Position numbers and translations under genes: made by a program | The notes under the pieces: generated by a model | Told to the model about the DNA's origin: nothing | The model's input: only the letters and a program-made list of their open reading frames with translations | Databases searched by the model: none | Assembly: GCF_965363235.1 (NCBI RefSeq) | Contig: NC_134843.1 | Span: forward strand, 48,789,535-48,853,534 | DNA: 64,000 bases | Direction: 5' to 3' | Source of the DNA: Mytilus galloprovincialis | Lineage: Eukaryota > Mollusca > Bivalvia > Mytilida > Mytilidae | Shown: in pieces, positions 57,658 through 64,000 of the stretch | Layout: each line of letters begins with the position of its first letter | Numbering within the stretch: position 1 is the stretch's first letter

Positions 57658-58410
57658 ATGAGTTCATTAAACTATGAGGACTACTTACACAAAATATGGT
57701 ATGATCTAAAACATCCGGCATCATTTACAGGTCCTGATAAACTGTATCGCATAGTAAAAAAAGATGGAAAATTTAAAATAGGAAGACATAAAATAAGGCA
57801 ATGGTTACAGGATCAGGACTCGTACAGTTTATCCAGAAATACAGTGCGTAAGTTCAGAAGAAGTAGATATGTTGTCAACACGATAGACAGTTTATGGGAA
57901 ATAGATTTGGCTCAATTTGATAGCTTTCAGAGTGAAAATTTAGGTGTGAAGTATTTGTTGTTTGTTATTGACGTCTTCTCAAAACATTTGTGGATAGAAA
58001 GCCTGAAAGATAAAACACATAAAAGTGTGCTGAAAGCTTTAAAAAAAATTCTATCTGGAAGCCGAAGACCAACCTCTATCCGTTCTGATTTAGGTAAAGA
58101 GTTTGTCAATAAGTATGTACGCGGTTATCTTTCAAAAGAAGGGATAAACACATACTATTCTCAAAATGAAACCAAGTCAGCTGTTGTGGAGCGAAGTATC
58201 AGAAGTATTAAAACAATCATGTACACATATTTCAGACACAAACAAACGTATAAATACATTGACGTTATACAGGATATGGTGGCGAGTTATAATAAAAGAC
58301 CGCATCGTTCACTAGGTGGATATACCCCGTCCGAAGTGAACAAACAAAACGCAGATGAAGTTCGACTGAGTGCATATTTTGCCCGAAACCCTAGCAAAAA
58401 AAAAAAATGA
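57658..58410 (+). CDS. Polinton integrase, N-terminal and catalytic part
   Basis: The product has 250 residues from the ATG at 57658; the frame is open slightly upstream without an ATG. It is a retroviral-type (rve) integrase with catalytic acidic residues D83 (WEIDLAQF), D144 (IRSDLGKEF) and E178 (AVVERSIRSIK), and an SYNKRPHRSLGG-x-TP block after them. It would insert the element DNA into host chromosomes. The frame ends in a run of 12 A directly followed by TGA at 58408-58410. The usual C-terminal part is in the next frame (58370-58825), so the protein appears split. Confidence 0.88.
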   Translation: MSSLNYEDYLHKIWYDLKHPASFTGPDKLYRIVKKDGKFKIGRHKIRQWLQDQDSYSLSRNTVRKFRRSRYVVNTIDSLWEIDLAQFDSFQSENLGVKYLLFVIDVFSKHLWIESLKDKTHKSVLKALKKILSGSRRPTSIRSDLGKEFVNKYVRGYLSKEGINTYYSQNETKSAVVERSIRSIKTIMYTYFRHKQTYKYIDVIQDMVASYNKRPHRSLGGYTPSEVNKQNADEVRLSAYFARNPSKKKK

Positions 58411-58825
58411 AAAGAAGAGAACTAAAGATGAGCAAACAATGTCATCAAAGGGAAAAAAGAAACCAGACAACAGCTTCAAATACAGAGTTAATGATCTGGT
58501 CAGGATTACATTTAAACGTCATCCGTTTCAGAGAGGGTATCAACAGAAATGGACAGAAGAGCTCTTTAAAATTCGACGTCGATATTACCGAGATCGTTTG
58601 CCCACTTACTTACTCAAAGATTTGTTAAATGAAAACATACTTGGTTCCTTCCATCATCCAGAACTTCAGAAGGTTAGAAAAGACGAGAAAAACACGATAT
58701 GGAAAATCGAAAAAATATTAAGAAAGCGGAAACAGAATGGGATTAATCAAGCTTTGGTACGTTGGCTTGGCTACCCCAAAAAATTTGACGCTTGGTTACC
58801 GATGTCTGATATTCAAAACGAATAA
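58370..58825 (+). CDS. Integrase C-terminal part with chromodomain (other frame)
   Basis: The frame overlaps the end of the catalytic part and lies +1 relative to it. Around codons 35-100 it has an SH3-like basic stretch (YRVNDLVRI, QKWTEELFKI), then a chromodomain (WKIEKILRKRK, ALVRWLGYP, DAWLPMSDI). Polinton integrases normally end with a chromodomain, which is thought to guide insertion by reading histone marks. It is therefore the second half of the same protein, separated by a frame change at the 12-A run (58396-58407). A separate start is possible at the ATG at 58439 but less likely. Confidence 0.8.
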   Translation: MHILPETLAKKKNEKKRTKDEQTMSSKGKKKPDNSFKYRVNDLVRITFKRHPFQRGYQQKWTEELFKIRRRYYRDRLPTYLLKDLLNENILGSFHHPELQKVRKDEKNTIWKIEKILRKRKQNGINQALVRWLGYPKKFDAWLPMSDIQNE

Positions 58826-58864
58826 GTAGTTTCAAATCTTTGTTTTTCTTCATTCGGTGCCAAG

Positions 58865-59329
58865 ATGAGTATACGCATGGTTCTTAAATCAACAGATGGA
58901 AATCTTCTTTTTGAAAACAACACAGCATGTAACTTTACAATACAACTGGATAGACAAATAGATCTAACAGGATATTGGATGGTGGGGTTGACAGAAATAA
59001 GTATCACGTATAAAGATACTTCGAAGCACATAGAGGATATCTACGTTTATTCAAACATCTGTGAAGAGAGTTTTGTGGGGTCCTCAGAGAAACCCCTTCT
59101 TCGAAAAGTTTACATAAAGAAAGAAACAACGGAGCAATATACTGTAAACAAACAGAAACACTATAAAACAAACTTAATATTTGGCGTCCCCTATTTTGTC
59201 CCTGTACGTCTAGGGCGACTGAACCAAATCCATATCTATATAACTGATGAAATTGGACAACCGAGCTCATTCATCAACAAGAACTGCTGCGTGACACTTC
59301 ATTTAAAAAAGTATCCGTTTCTGCAGTAA
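58865..59329 (+). CDS. Penton-like minor capsid protein (single jelly roll)
   Basis: The product has 154 residues. It begins with a beta-rich stretch, LFENNTACNFTIQL, followed by DLTGYWMVGLTEI, and ends HIYITDEIGQP...VTLHL. This layout is characteristic of Polinton penton-base-like proteins, which form the capsid vertices. Its stop codon overlaps the next start as TAATG (59327-59331), so it is the first gene of a coupled structural block. Confidence 0.78.
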   Translation: MSIRMVLKSTDGNLLFENNTACNFTIQLDRQIDLTGYWMVGLTEISITYKDTSKHIEDIYVYSNICEESFVGSSEKPLLRKVYIKKETTEQYTVNKQKHYKTNLIFGVPYFVPVRLGRLNQIHIYITDEIGQPSSFINKNCCVTLHLKKYPFLQ

Positions 59330-59700
59330 TGTTCAATTCACCATACGTAAGCGATGTACTAGCTTGGGAAGAATCAATAAAAAAAGCGAGTAATCGAAAG
59401 AAGCGTGTAAACAATCAGTCAGGAGGCGGTTTATCGAAACGTTACAGTAGGAAACGTCGGTTTGTTTTTCCGAAAAATAAATTACCGACAAACGAACCTA
59501 AAGTAGAACTGGTGGCTTCAACTGTTGCAATTGAGGACCGCGCAGAATCGGAACTAAAACACCAAAAGCAAGACAAAACTCCGTACATTGGAAGGAAAAA
59601 GTCAAGTTCAATGTCCAAGGGTATAAAAGGAAAAAACTCAAAAAAAACAAAGCATTTCAATCGTCAACTCAAAAGGAGTAAGAGCACAGAAAAGCTCTAA
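59329..59700 (+). CDS. Basic virion-type protein, C-terminal part in another frame to 59800
   Basis: The product has 123 residues in this frame and is strongly basic, with many K/R runs. A NNQSGGGLSKR motif sits near residue 30, like the Gly-Gly cleavage sites of adenain-type proteases. It may be a DNA-condensing core protein; this is inferred. The frame stops at 59700. The +1 frame, however, continues open from about 59690 to a TAA at 59798-59800, with another basic segment and TPSIFDRVK. That TAA forms TAATG with the start of the next gene. The intact gene therefore probably ran to 59800. Confidence 0.65.
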   Translation: MFNSPYVSDVLAWEESIKKASNRKKRVNNQSGGGLSKRYSRKRRFVFPKNKLPTNEPKVELVASTVAIEDRAESELKHQKQDKTPYIGRKKSSSMSKGIKGKNSKKTKHFNRQLKRSKSTEKL

Positions 59701-59799
59701 GAAAAAAAAAACTCTCGGGAAGAGGAGAAAACAAAACAGAGTTCGCAGATTAGATTTCGACACAACCCCATCCATTTTCGATAGAGTAAAGACAAAATA

Positions 59800-61119
59800 A
59801 TGGCTTATTTGAACGATGAAAACACAGACATTAACATACCAATGGAGCTAGATTTATTCGATGAACCTAAAAATCAAGTAGCGATCGACAGGATTTTTTA
59901 TTCAGAAACAAGACCGCTTTCTAACTTTACATCATCAGATGCTTCTACAGTTGAATTTTTCATTTCTGGACAAGGTCCTGAATACATGGATTTGAGACGG
60001 AGTAGACTGTACGTTCGTGCAAAGATCGTCAAAGGTGATGGTAGTGCCTTTGATGACACGGATACGACAAGTATTGTTAATTTACCACTCCAAGCCATGT
60101 GGTCACAAATCGATGTGTATATGAACAATAAACTTGTCTCCGTGAGCACTTCAAACTACCCTTGGAAAGCTTACCTTAAGACGATTTTGAACAGTGGTTC
60201 AGACGAGCAGAAATCACAACTCCAGTCACAGCTTTTTATGAAAGATATCGGCAATTTAGCTTCTACAGATGGGAAATCAGGAGCAAACACAGGTCTAGTC
60301 CTTCGTCGAGATTTTATCAAGGCAAGCAGAGAATTCGAAATGGAAGGACCGCTTTTTGAAGATATATTTTCATTAGACCATCATTTAATTCAAGGTGTTG
60401 ACCTCTCGATTAAGTTGTATCGTACTACCAATCCGTTTTTTGTCATATCAGGTGAAGATGGTGCTGCCTACAAGTTAGAGCTATTAGACTGTGTTTACAA
60501 GGCCTGTAAAATTAAAGTCGATCCTGGTATCCTCGTTAATCATATGAAACAGATCGAAATAAAACCTGTACGCTACTATTTCCAACGTACTGAAGTCAAA
60601 AGGAACACCATCAACAAATCCTCAAGTGAGTTCATTTGGGACAATCTATTTACCATTCGCCCTAGTACTCTGGTGGTTGGTTTAATATCACAAGATAGCG
60701 GTAACGGTTCTTATGGGACAAATCCGTTCTTTTTTAATCACTACAACGCCACTGACGTAGGTCTATATGTCAATGGAGAGAGCGTTCCGTCAAGACCCTT
60801 AAAACTGGACTTTGGAGATAATCGACAATATGCAGTGGCATACACTAATTTATTTGAAGCCTGTGAAAAGTTAAATAAAGATGCCGGACTTACCATTTCC
60901 AGAGAAGATTTTGGTAAGGGTTACACCTTATATGCTTTCCAATTGGACCCAAGCGGATTGGGAGAGGACTATATAAACTTGGTTAAACATGGAAATGTGA
61001 GACTTGAAATGAAATTCAGTACTGCACTTCCTACAGCCGTTACCTGTATTGCCTTCGGAGTATTTGGTTCGTTTCTGGAAATAGACAAATCACGTAACGT
61101 TCGTTACGTGCAATCATGA
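59800..61119 (+). CDS. Major capsid protein (double jelly roll, Polinton type)
   Basis: The product has 439 residues and is intact. It starts with IDRIFYSETRPLSNF-like text and continues with GQGPEYMDLRRSRLYV. It has the W-SQIDVYMNNKLVS and YPWKAYLKTILNSGSD blocks, a central FFQRTEVKR segment, GLYVNGESVPSRPL and ends in EIDKSRNV. These blocks match the family often annotated in invertebrates as F54H12.2-like, identified as Polinton/adintovirus hexon. It would form the pseudo-hexagonal capsomers. The start overlaps the upstream stop (TAATG) and its stop overlaps the protease start (ATGA). Confidence 0.85.
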   Translation: MAYLNDENTDINIPMELDLFDEPKNQVAIDRIFYSETRPLSNFTSSDASTVEFFISGQGPEYMDLRRSRLYVRAKIVKGDGSAFDDTDTTSIVNLPLQAMWSQIDVYMNNKLVSVSTSNYPWKAYLKTILNSGSDEQKSQLQSQLFMKDIGNLASTDGKSGANTGLVLRRDFIKASREFEMEGPLFEDIFSLDHHLIQGVDLSIKLYRTTNPFFVISGEDGAAYKLELLDCVYKACKIKVDPGILVNHMKQIEIKPVRYYFQRTEVKRNTINKSSSEFIWDNLFTIRPSTLVVGLISQDSGNGSYGTNPFFFNHYNATDVGLYVNGESVPSRPLKLDFGDNRQYAVAYTNLFEACEKLNKDAGLTISREDFGKGYTLYAFQLDPSGLGEDYINLVKHGNVRLEMKFSTALPTAVTCIAFGVFGSFLEIDKSRNVRYVQS

Positions 61120-61586
61120 ATGGATACGAGTTAGAATGTGCCATCAGATCAAATCCGTGTTTACAAAATTTAGTGAAAGGAGTGTATGCTAGAAACAGCT
61201 TACCAACGGATGATATGACACAGTACCCTAGTGCCTATATCGTTAACAGCGACAGCGCCGATCGACCAGGAGAACATTGGTTAGGCATCGTGTTCAAGAA
61301 CAAATCTGAAGGGATGTTTTTTGATAGTTTCGGGAACCGGCCAGAATATTATGGTGAAGAATTAAATCTCTTTTTGAACTCTAACGTGAGAAAGTACGAA
61401 TGTTTTAATGTTCAAGTGCAGTCGAAGAACTCTTCTCACTGTGGTTTATTTGTTTTAACTTTTTTAATGTTGATTGTATGTTTAAATTATTCATTAGAAG
61501 ATATTGCATGTTTTTTTCATTCAGATGATGATGTTAACGACCGTATTGTTCTTAATTTTGTTAATACGTATTTTAGTTTTTGTTAA
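61116..61586 (+). CDS. Adenain-like cysteine protease
   Basis: The product has 156 residues. The catalytic set can be seen: His54 (GEHWLGIV), Asp70 (MFFDSFG), a Gln near 100-102, and Cys109 (SSHCGLFVLTFL). This is the order of the adenovirus protease/Ulp1 (C5/C48) fold. It is expected to process capsid and core proteins during virion maturation. The ATG overlaps the capsid stop in ATGA. The stop TAA overlaps an AATAAA signal at 61585-61590, so the structural transcript probably ends here. Confidence 0.85.
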   Translation: MNGYELECAIRSNPCLQNLVKGVYARNSLPTDDMTQYPSAYIVNSDSADRPGEHWLGIVFKNKSEGMFFDSFGNRPEYYGEELNLFLNSNVRKYECFNVQVQSKNSSHCGLFVLTFLMLIVCLNYSLEDIACFFHSDDDVNDRIVLNFVNTYFSFC

Positions 61587-61590
61587 TAAA
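61585..61590 (+). terminator. Polyadenylation signal overlapping the protease stop
   Basis: AATAAA starts inside the stop codon, the most economical arrangement possible. It closes the penton-to-protease block. Confidence 0.5.
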
Positions 61591-61665
61591 ATATAGAGTC
61601 ATTTTTCACAGTATTTAATTGTCTCTCCTCAAACCTATCCTCGCACACATACTTTAGACACCGTC

Positions 61666-62334
61666 ATGGAAACGTCGACAACGCTTCTACCTTTCCAAAG
61701 TCCATGCACTTGTATGGTATCGGGTGCAACGCAAAGTGGGAAAACAACTTTTGTTATGAAACTACTAAAACATTCATCAACCATGTTCAAGATACCTCCG
61801 GTGAGAATCGTCTATTGTTATACTGAGTTTCAACCTACTTTAGAACAAGCTGAAAATACAATACCCAATTTCGACTTGCACGAGGGGTTACCATCTCGAA
61901 GTGATCTCATTGAATGGACAAACCCTGAGAAGCACACGGTCATTGTTCTTGATGACATGATGAGATTAATAAGCAAAAGCGACGACGCTTTACATCTGGT
62001 TACGGTTCTATCGCACCATCGAAACTGTTCTGTGATTTACATCACACAAAACCTGTTTGAAAAAGGAACACATTTTAGATCCATAAGTTTAAATATTCAT
62101 ATATTCGTCCTGATGGCTAATAACAGGGATAAAAAACAACTCCTTGCCTTTGCAAGTCAGGCTTTTCCAGGTGAAGTGAATTATTTCAAAGAGGCGTACG
62201 AAAAAGCTATTAGCTCTGTTTCAATTGGTGGATATCTCATATGTGACTTATCACCGTATACGGATAAAAGGTATCGGTTACGAACGTCGATCTTCCCATC
62301 TGATGACGTCACAGTAGTGTATACACCAAAGTGA
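61666..62334 (+). CDS. Genome-packaging ATPase (FtsK/HerA, A32-like)
   Basis: The product has 222 residues. Walker A is GATQSGKT at residues 20-27 and Walker B is TVIVLDDMM with D96/D97. The VIYITQNLFEKG segment follows, typical of the FtsK-HerA packaging ATPases of double-jelly-roll viruses. It would pump DNA into the capsid. Its stop overlaps AATAAA (62334-62339). Confidence 0.85.
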   Translation: METSTTLLPFQSPCTCMVSGATQSGKTTFVMKLLKHSSTMFKIPPVRIVYCYTEFQPTLEQAENTIPNFDLHEGLPSRSDLIEWTNPEKHTVIVLDDMMRLISKSDDALHLVTVLSHHRNCSVIYITQNLFEKGTHFRSISLNIHIFVLMANNRDKKQLLAFASQAFPGEVNYFKEAYEKAISSVSIGGYLICDLSPYTDKRYRLRTSIFPSDDVTVVYTPK

Positions 62335-62378
62335 ATAAAAGTAGAGAACACTACCACATGACATCATTACGTTAGAAA

Positions 62379-62696
62379 ATGTCACTCAGAATCAGATCAT
62401 ACAGTACATTTCTTATTTTTTTGTATCATGCCGAATCCCGACAACGTAAAGTGTTGATTCAGTCTGCAACGAATGAGCAAATCGATATTTTATCGGAAAT
62501 AGCATTGAATATTTACAGAGGTGTTTTGCATATGAGTCCTCATCATATAAGAAAACTCCGACCTTACCAGTTGAACATTCGTGCCCTGTGTTCCCGATCG
62601 ATTGCACACAGGCGAAAAAGGAATATTTTGGTGAGACATCCGATTCTGATAGCACTCTTGATCAAACCAATTTTGCCCCTGGTGAACGAACAGTAA
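62379..62696 (+). CDS. Conserved small Polinton protein (105 residues)
   Basis: It is a basic protein: a helical middle (QIDILSEIALNIYRGVL), an HIRKLRPYQ segment, and a hydrophobic C-terminal ILIALLIKPILPLV. I recognise this type of protein as a frequent neighbour of Polinton capsid genes but know no proven role. The hydrophobic tail could act at membranes (guess). Its stop TAA overlaps the next ATG as TAATG. Confidence 0.65.
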   Translation: MSLRIRSYSTFLIFLYHAESRQRKVLIQSATNEQIDILSEIALNIYRGVLHMSPHHIRKLRPYQLNIRALCSRSIAHRRKRNILVRHPILIALLIKPILPLVNEQ

Positions 62697-63220
62697 TGGC
62701 CCAGGAACTCATGCTGATATCAAAGGAACGTTATGATCGTTTAATGAAACAGACATCCCTAACGAACAAGAAAGACACAGATGGGAAAAAAATGGATCAA
62801 GATACCTACGAAGGGGAAAAAAACGATAGTACGTTGCTGTCAATGATAGTACATTCTATACCTAAAAGGATGAACAAACGTGCTGTGGAACTTTACAAGT
62901 TCATTGTGGCTCAAGATCAAAACGAGCTGAGTCATAACGGGCAAGGTGAATTGGTCGTTAATGGAGAATGCATTAAGGGGTCACACATTATTGATCTCAT
63001 TCGCCATTCTGTGTGTCCTGGGGAAAACACGCCAATTGGTGAAAAAACGTTCAAAGACATTTTAGAAAAACTACATGTACCTAAAAGGTTAATAACAGGA
63101 AAAAGAAAGTGTCAATTCAAACAATCAGGTGGACTGTTCGTTAAGAGAAGAGGAGGAAGGCGTGACGTTGTACCCGGCATGCGAAATACGAACGAAAAGA
63201 AACACTGGTTAAAATATTGA
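62696..63220 (+). CDS. Conserved Polinton protein with Gly-Gly motif (174 residues)
   Basis: The start is placed at the ATG at 62696 because it overlaps the upstream stop (TAATG) and opens MAQELMLISKERYDRLMK; the frame also has an ATG at 62588 inside the preceding gene. The middle contains GELVVNGECIKGSHIIDLI. The C-terminus is very basic with KQSGGLFVKRRGGRR, resembling the motif of the 59329 protein. A virion structural or core role is likely but unproven. Confidence 0.65.
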   Translation: MAQELMLISKERYDRLMKQTSLTNKKDTDGKKMDQDTYEGEKNDSTLLSMIVHSIPKRMNKRAVELYKFIVAQDQNELSHNGQGELVVNGECIKGSHIIDLIRHSVCPGENTPIGEKTFKDILEKLHVPKRLITGKRKCQFKQSGGLFVKRRGGRRDVVPGMRNTNEKKHWLKY

Positions 63221-63221
63221 A

Positions 63222-63262
63222 TTTATTTGTTTTGACAAACACTATCTACATTTCTCAATAAA
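63222..63262. terminator. Two facing polyadenylation signals
   Basis: AATAAA on the plus strand (63257-63262) follows the stop at 63220. AATAAA on the minus strand (63222-63227) follows the polymerase stop at 63293. Each gene's signal lies beyond the other's, so the two transcripts overlap at their ends. Confidence 0.55.
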
Positions 63263-63292
63263 TTGTGGTAAAACAAAAATGTCTCTCTTTAA

Positions 63293-64000
63293 TCAATATC
63301 CGTAAGGAATGGTGTCGTAATTGTCTAGTAAAACTCGTTTATTGTATGTGATACAGTACTTTTTGTTTTCCTCTCGACTATATATTTTTCTGTGCGTTGC
63401 AAGGCGGGTGATTTTGCTTGGGTTAGTCAGTGTTTTATGCACACTCCTATCACGAGAAATCATGCTTTTAATAGCATCGAAATTCACTATGTTTGAATTC
63501 GTAAAATTCAGAGTAAAACCTTTCACCTTGCATGTTTCTGTACTTAAAGTTCTGTATGCATAGTTCTTAGGGCCTCCACATACAAATTCCACAATGTGAC
63601 CTTCCTCTGGTGATATTTCGGACGTCAGTTCGCCAAGGTAATTTCCAAGTGTTGGCTCTTTTGTGCCTTTACGAGACAAATACACACAGCTGTCGGTATC
63701 GTAATATAAACATTCACTACCGACTAAGTCTAACACCGAGTACAGTTTTAACCGTGCCCACATTGTGGTGAATATTGCAATGAAAATGTTCGTTTTTACA
63801 TCCACAGGTGGAAATAGTGAGTTTTGTGACCATTCTAATTGTATGGTATCGTTCGAAACTATGTGAAAGTTTTCTACCATTTTCGTCGGATCTGACAACA
63901 CCTGAAAGAATTTATCACATTCCGTTTCGTGGAAGTATGAATGCCTCTTTAGGATCAGTCTCTGGCCAAATTTTCCCCAAAAACTGTTAAGACATAACTT
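63293..64000 (-). CDS. Family B (protein-primed) DNA polymerase, C-terminal part
   Basis: The frame is open from the window edge to a TGA at 63293-63295 (235 codons seen). Close to the edge it has LCLNSFWGKFG (polymerase motif B) and further on YYDTDS (motif C, catalytic Asp). These are followed by KNYAYR and CKVKGF, typical of thumb regions in Polinton polymerases. It replicates the element. The N-terminal exonuclease and most of the palm lie outside the window. The earliest in-window codons are part of the gene, not a start. Confidence 0.88.
   Translation of the reverse strand, partial: KLCLNSFWGKFGQRLILKRHSYFHETECDKFFQVLSDPTKMVENFHIVSNDTIQLEWSQNSLFPPVDVKTNIFIAIFTTMWARLKLYSVLDLVGSECLYYDTDSCVYLSRKGTKEPTLGNYLGELTSEISPEEGHIVEFVCGGPKNYAYRTLSTETCKVKGFTLNFTNSNIVNFDAIKSMISRDRSVHKTLTNPSKITRLATHRKIYSREENKKYCITYNKRVLLDNYDTIPYGY

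Larger units (their letters stand above)
55020..64000 (+). mobile_element. Polinton/Maverick (adintovirus-like) element, left part; right end outside window
   Basis: The block carries integrase, penton-like protein, major capsid protein, adenain-like protease, packaging ATPase and a family B DNA polymerase. This is the defining set of Polintons, a class of large virus-like DNA transposons. All genes are intron-free and compact, unlike the host genes to the left. The left border lies between the host repeat that ends near 55015 and the first gene at 55912. The terminal inverted repeat cannot be proven because the right end is not in the window. A candidate for the end region is 55105-55215, which has facing ataaccccc strings. 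Confidence 0.88.

Noticed and set aside
58370-58825. Independent chromodomain gene
   Set aside because: It begins with the integrase C-terminal SH3-like part and continues the integrase after the A-run, so it is the second half of one protein.
62588-62695. Upstream start for the 174-residue protein
   Set aside because: This extension lies within the preceding gene, while the ATG at 62696 makes the same TAATG overlap used elsewhere in the element.

Overview
The window looks like nuclear DNA of a marine bivalve, most probably a mussel (Mytilus or close kin). The DNA is AT-rich, genes are split by kilobase introns with GT/AG borders, and several dispersed repeat families that I associate with mussel genomes recur on both strands. 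The species is an inference; no marker gene was compared.

Layout. (1) 1.1-14.86 kb, minus strand: a secreted protein gene assembled from short exons that are all phase 1-1. It has a signal peptide, an acidic N-terminal region, six cysteine modules resembling the single von Willebrand C type, a 24-base linker exon and a ShKT-like module; the 3' end lies beyond position 1. (2) 14.9-31.3 kb: no host gene seen. This stretch holds transposon relics, including a foldback element with minisatellite arms, a TTAA-flanked element, a decayed LINE, a 278-bp hairpin and a reverse-transcriptase relic. (3) 31.3-43.1 kb, plus strand: a complete-looking 12-coding-exon gene for a 520-residue SLC7 amino-acid transporter, closest in my reading to b(0,+)AT (SLC7A9), with the cysteine that links light chains to an SLC3 heavy chain. 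(4) 46.8-54.5 kb, plus strand: a secreted multi-EGF gene with a signal-peptide exon, one 1.64-kb exon of EGF-like repeats with an in-frame TGA, and a further EGF exon. Its first intron holds a 3.7-kb transposon. (5) About 55.0-64.0 kb: the left part of a Polinton/Maverick (adintovirus-like) element that runs off the right edge.

The Polinton carries the expected virus-like set: a retroviral-type integrase with chromodomain, penton-like minor capsid protein, basic protein, double-jelly-roll major capsid protein, adenain-like protease, packaging ATPase, two conserved small proteins, and on the opposite strand the end of a family B DNA polymerase. Its left end carries two extra genes: a CARD domain fused to two PC4-like domains, and a membrane protein with another PC4-like domain. 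Each has a TATA box about 60 bases before its ATG. The structural genes are joined by stop/start overlaps (TAATG, ATGA), which suggests a coupled polycistronic unit. Two reading-frame changes, in the integrase and in the basic protein, mean this copy is either decaying, misassembled at A-runs, or uses frameshifting.

The best candidate for something undescribed is the CARD-PC4-PC4 gene and its membrane PC4 neighbour. Next are the in-frame TGA in the EGF gene, the coupled capsid block, and the foldback element. All domain names are from reading the sequence by eye; no database search was run.
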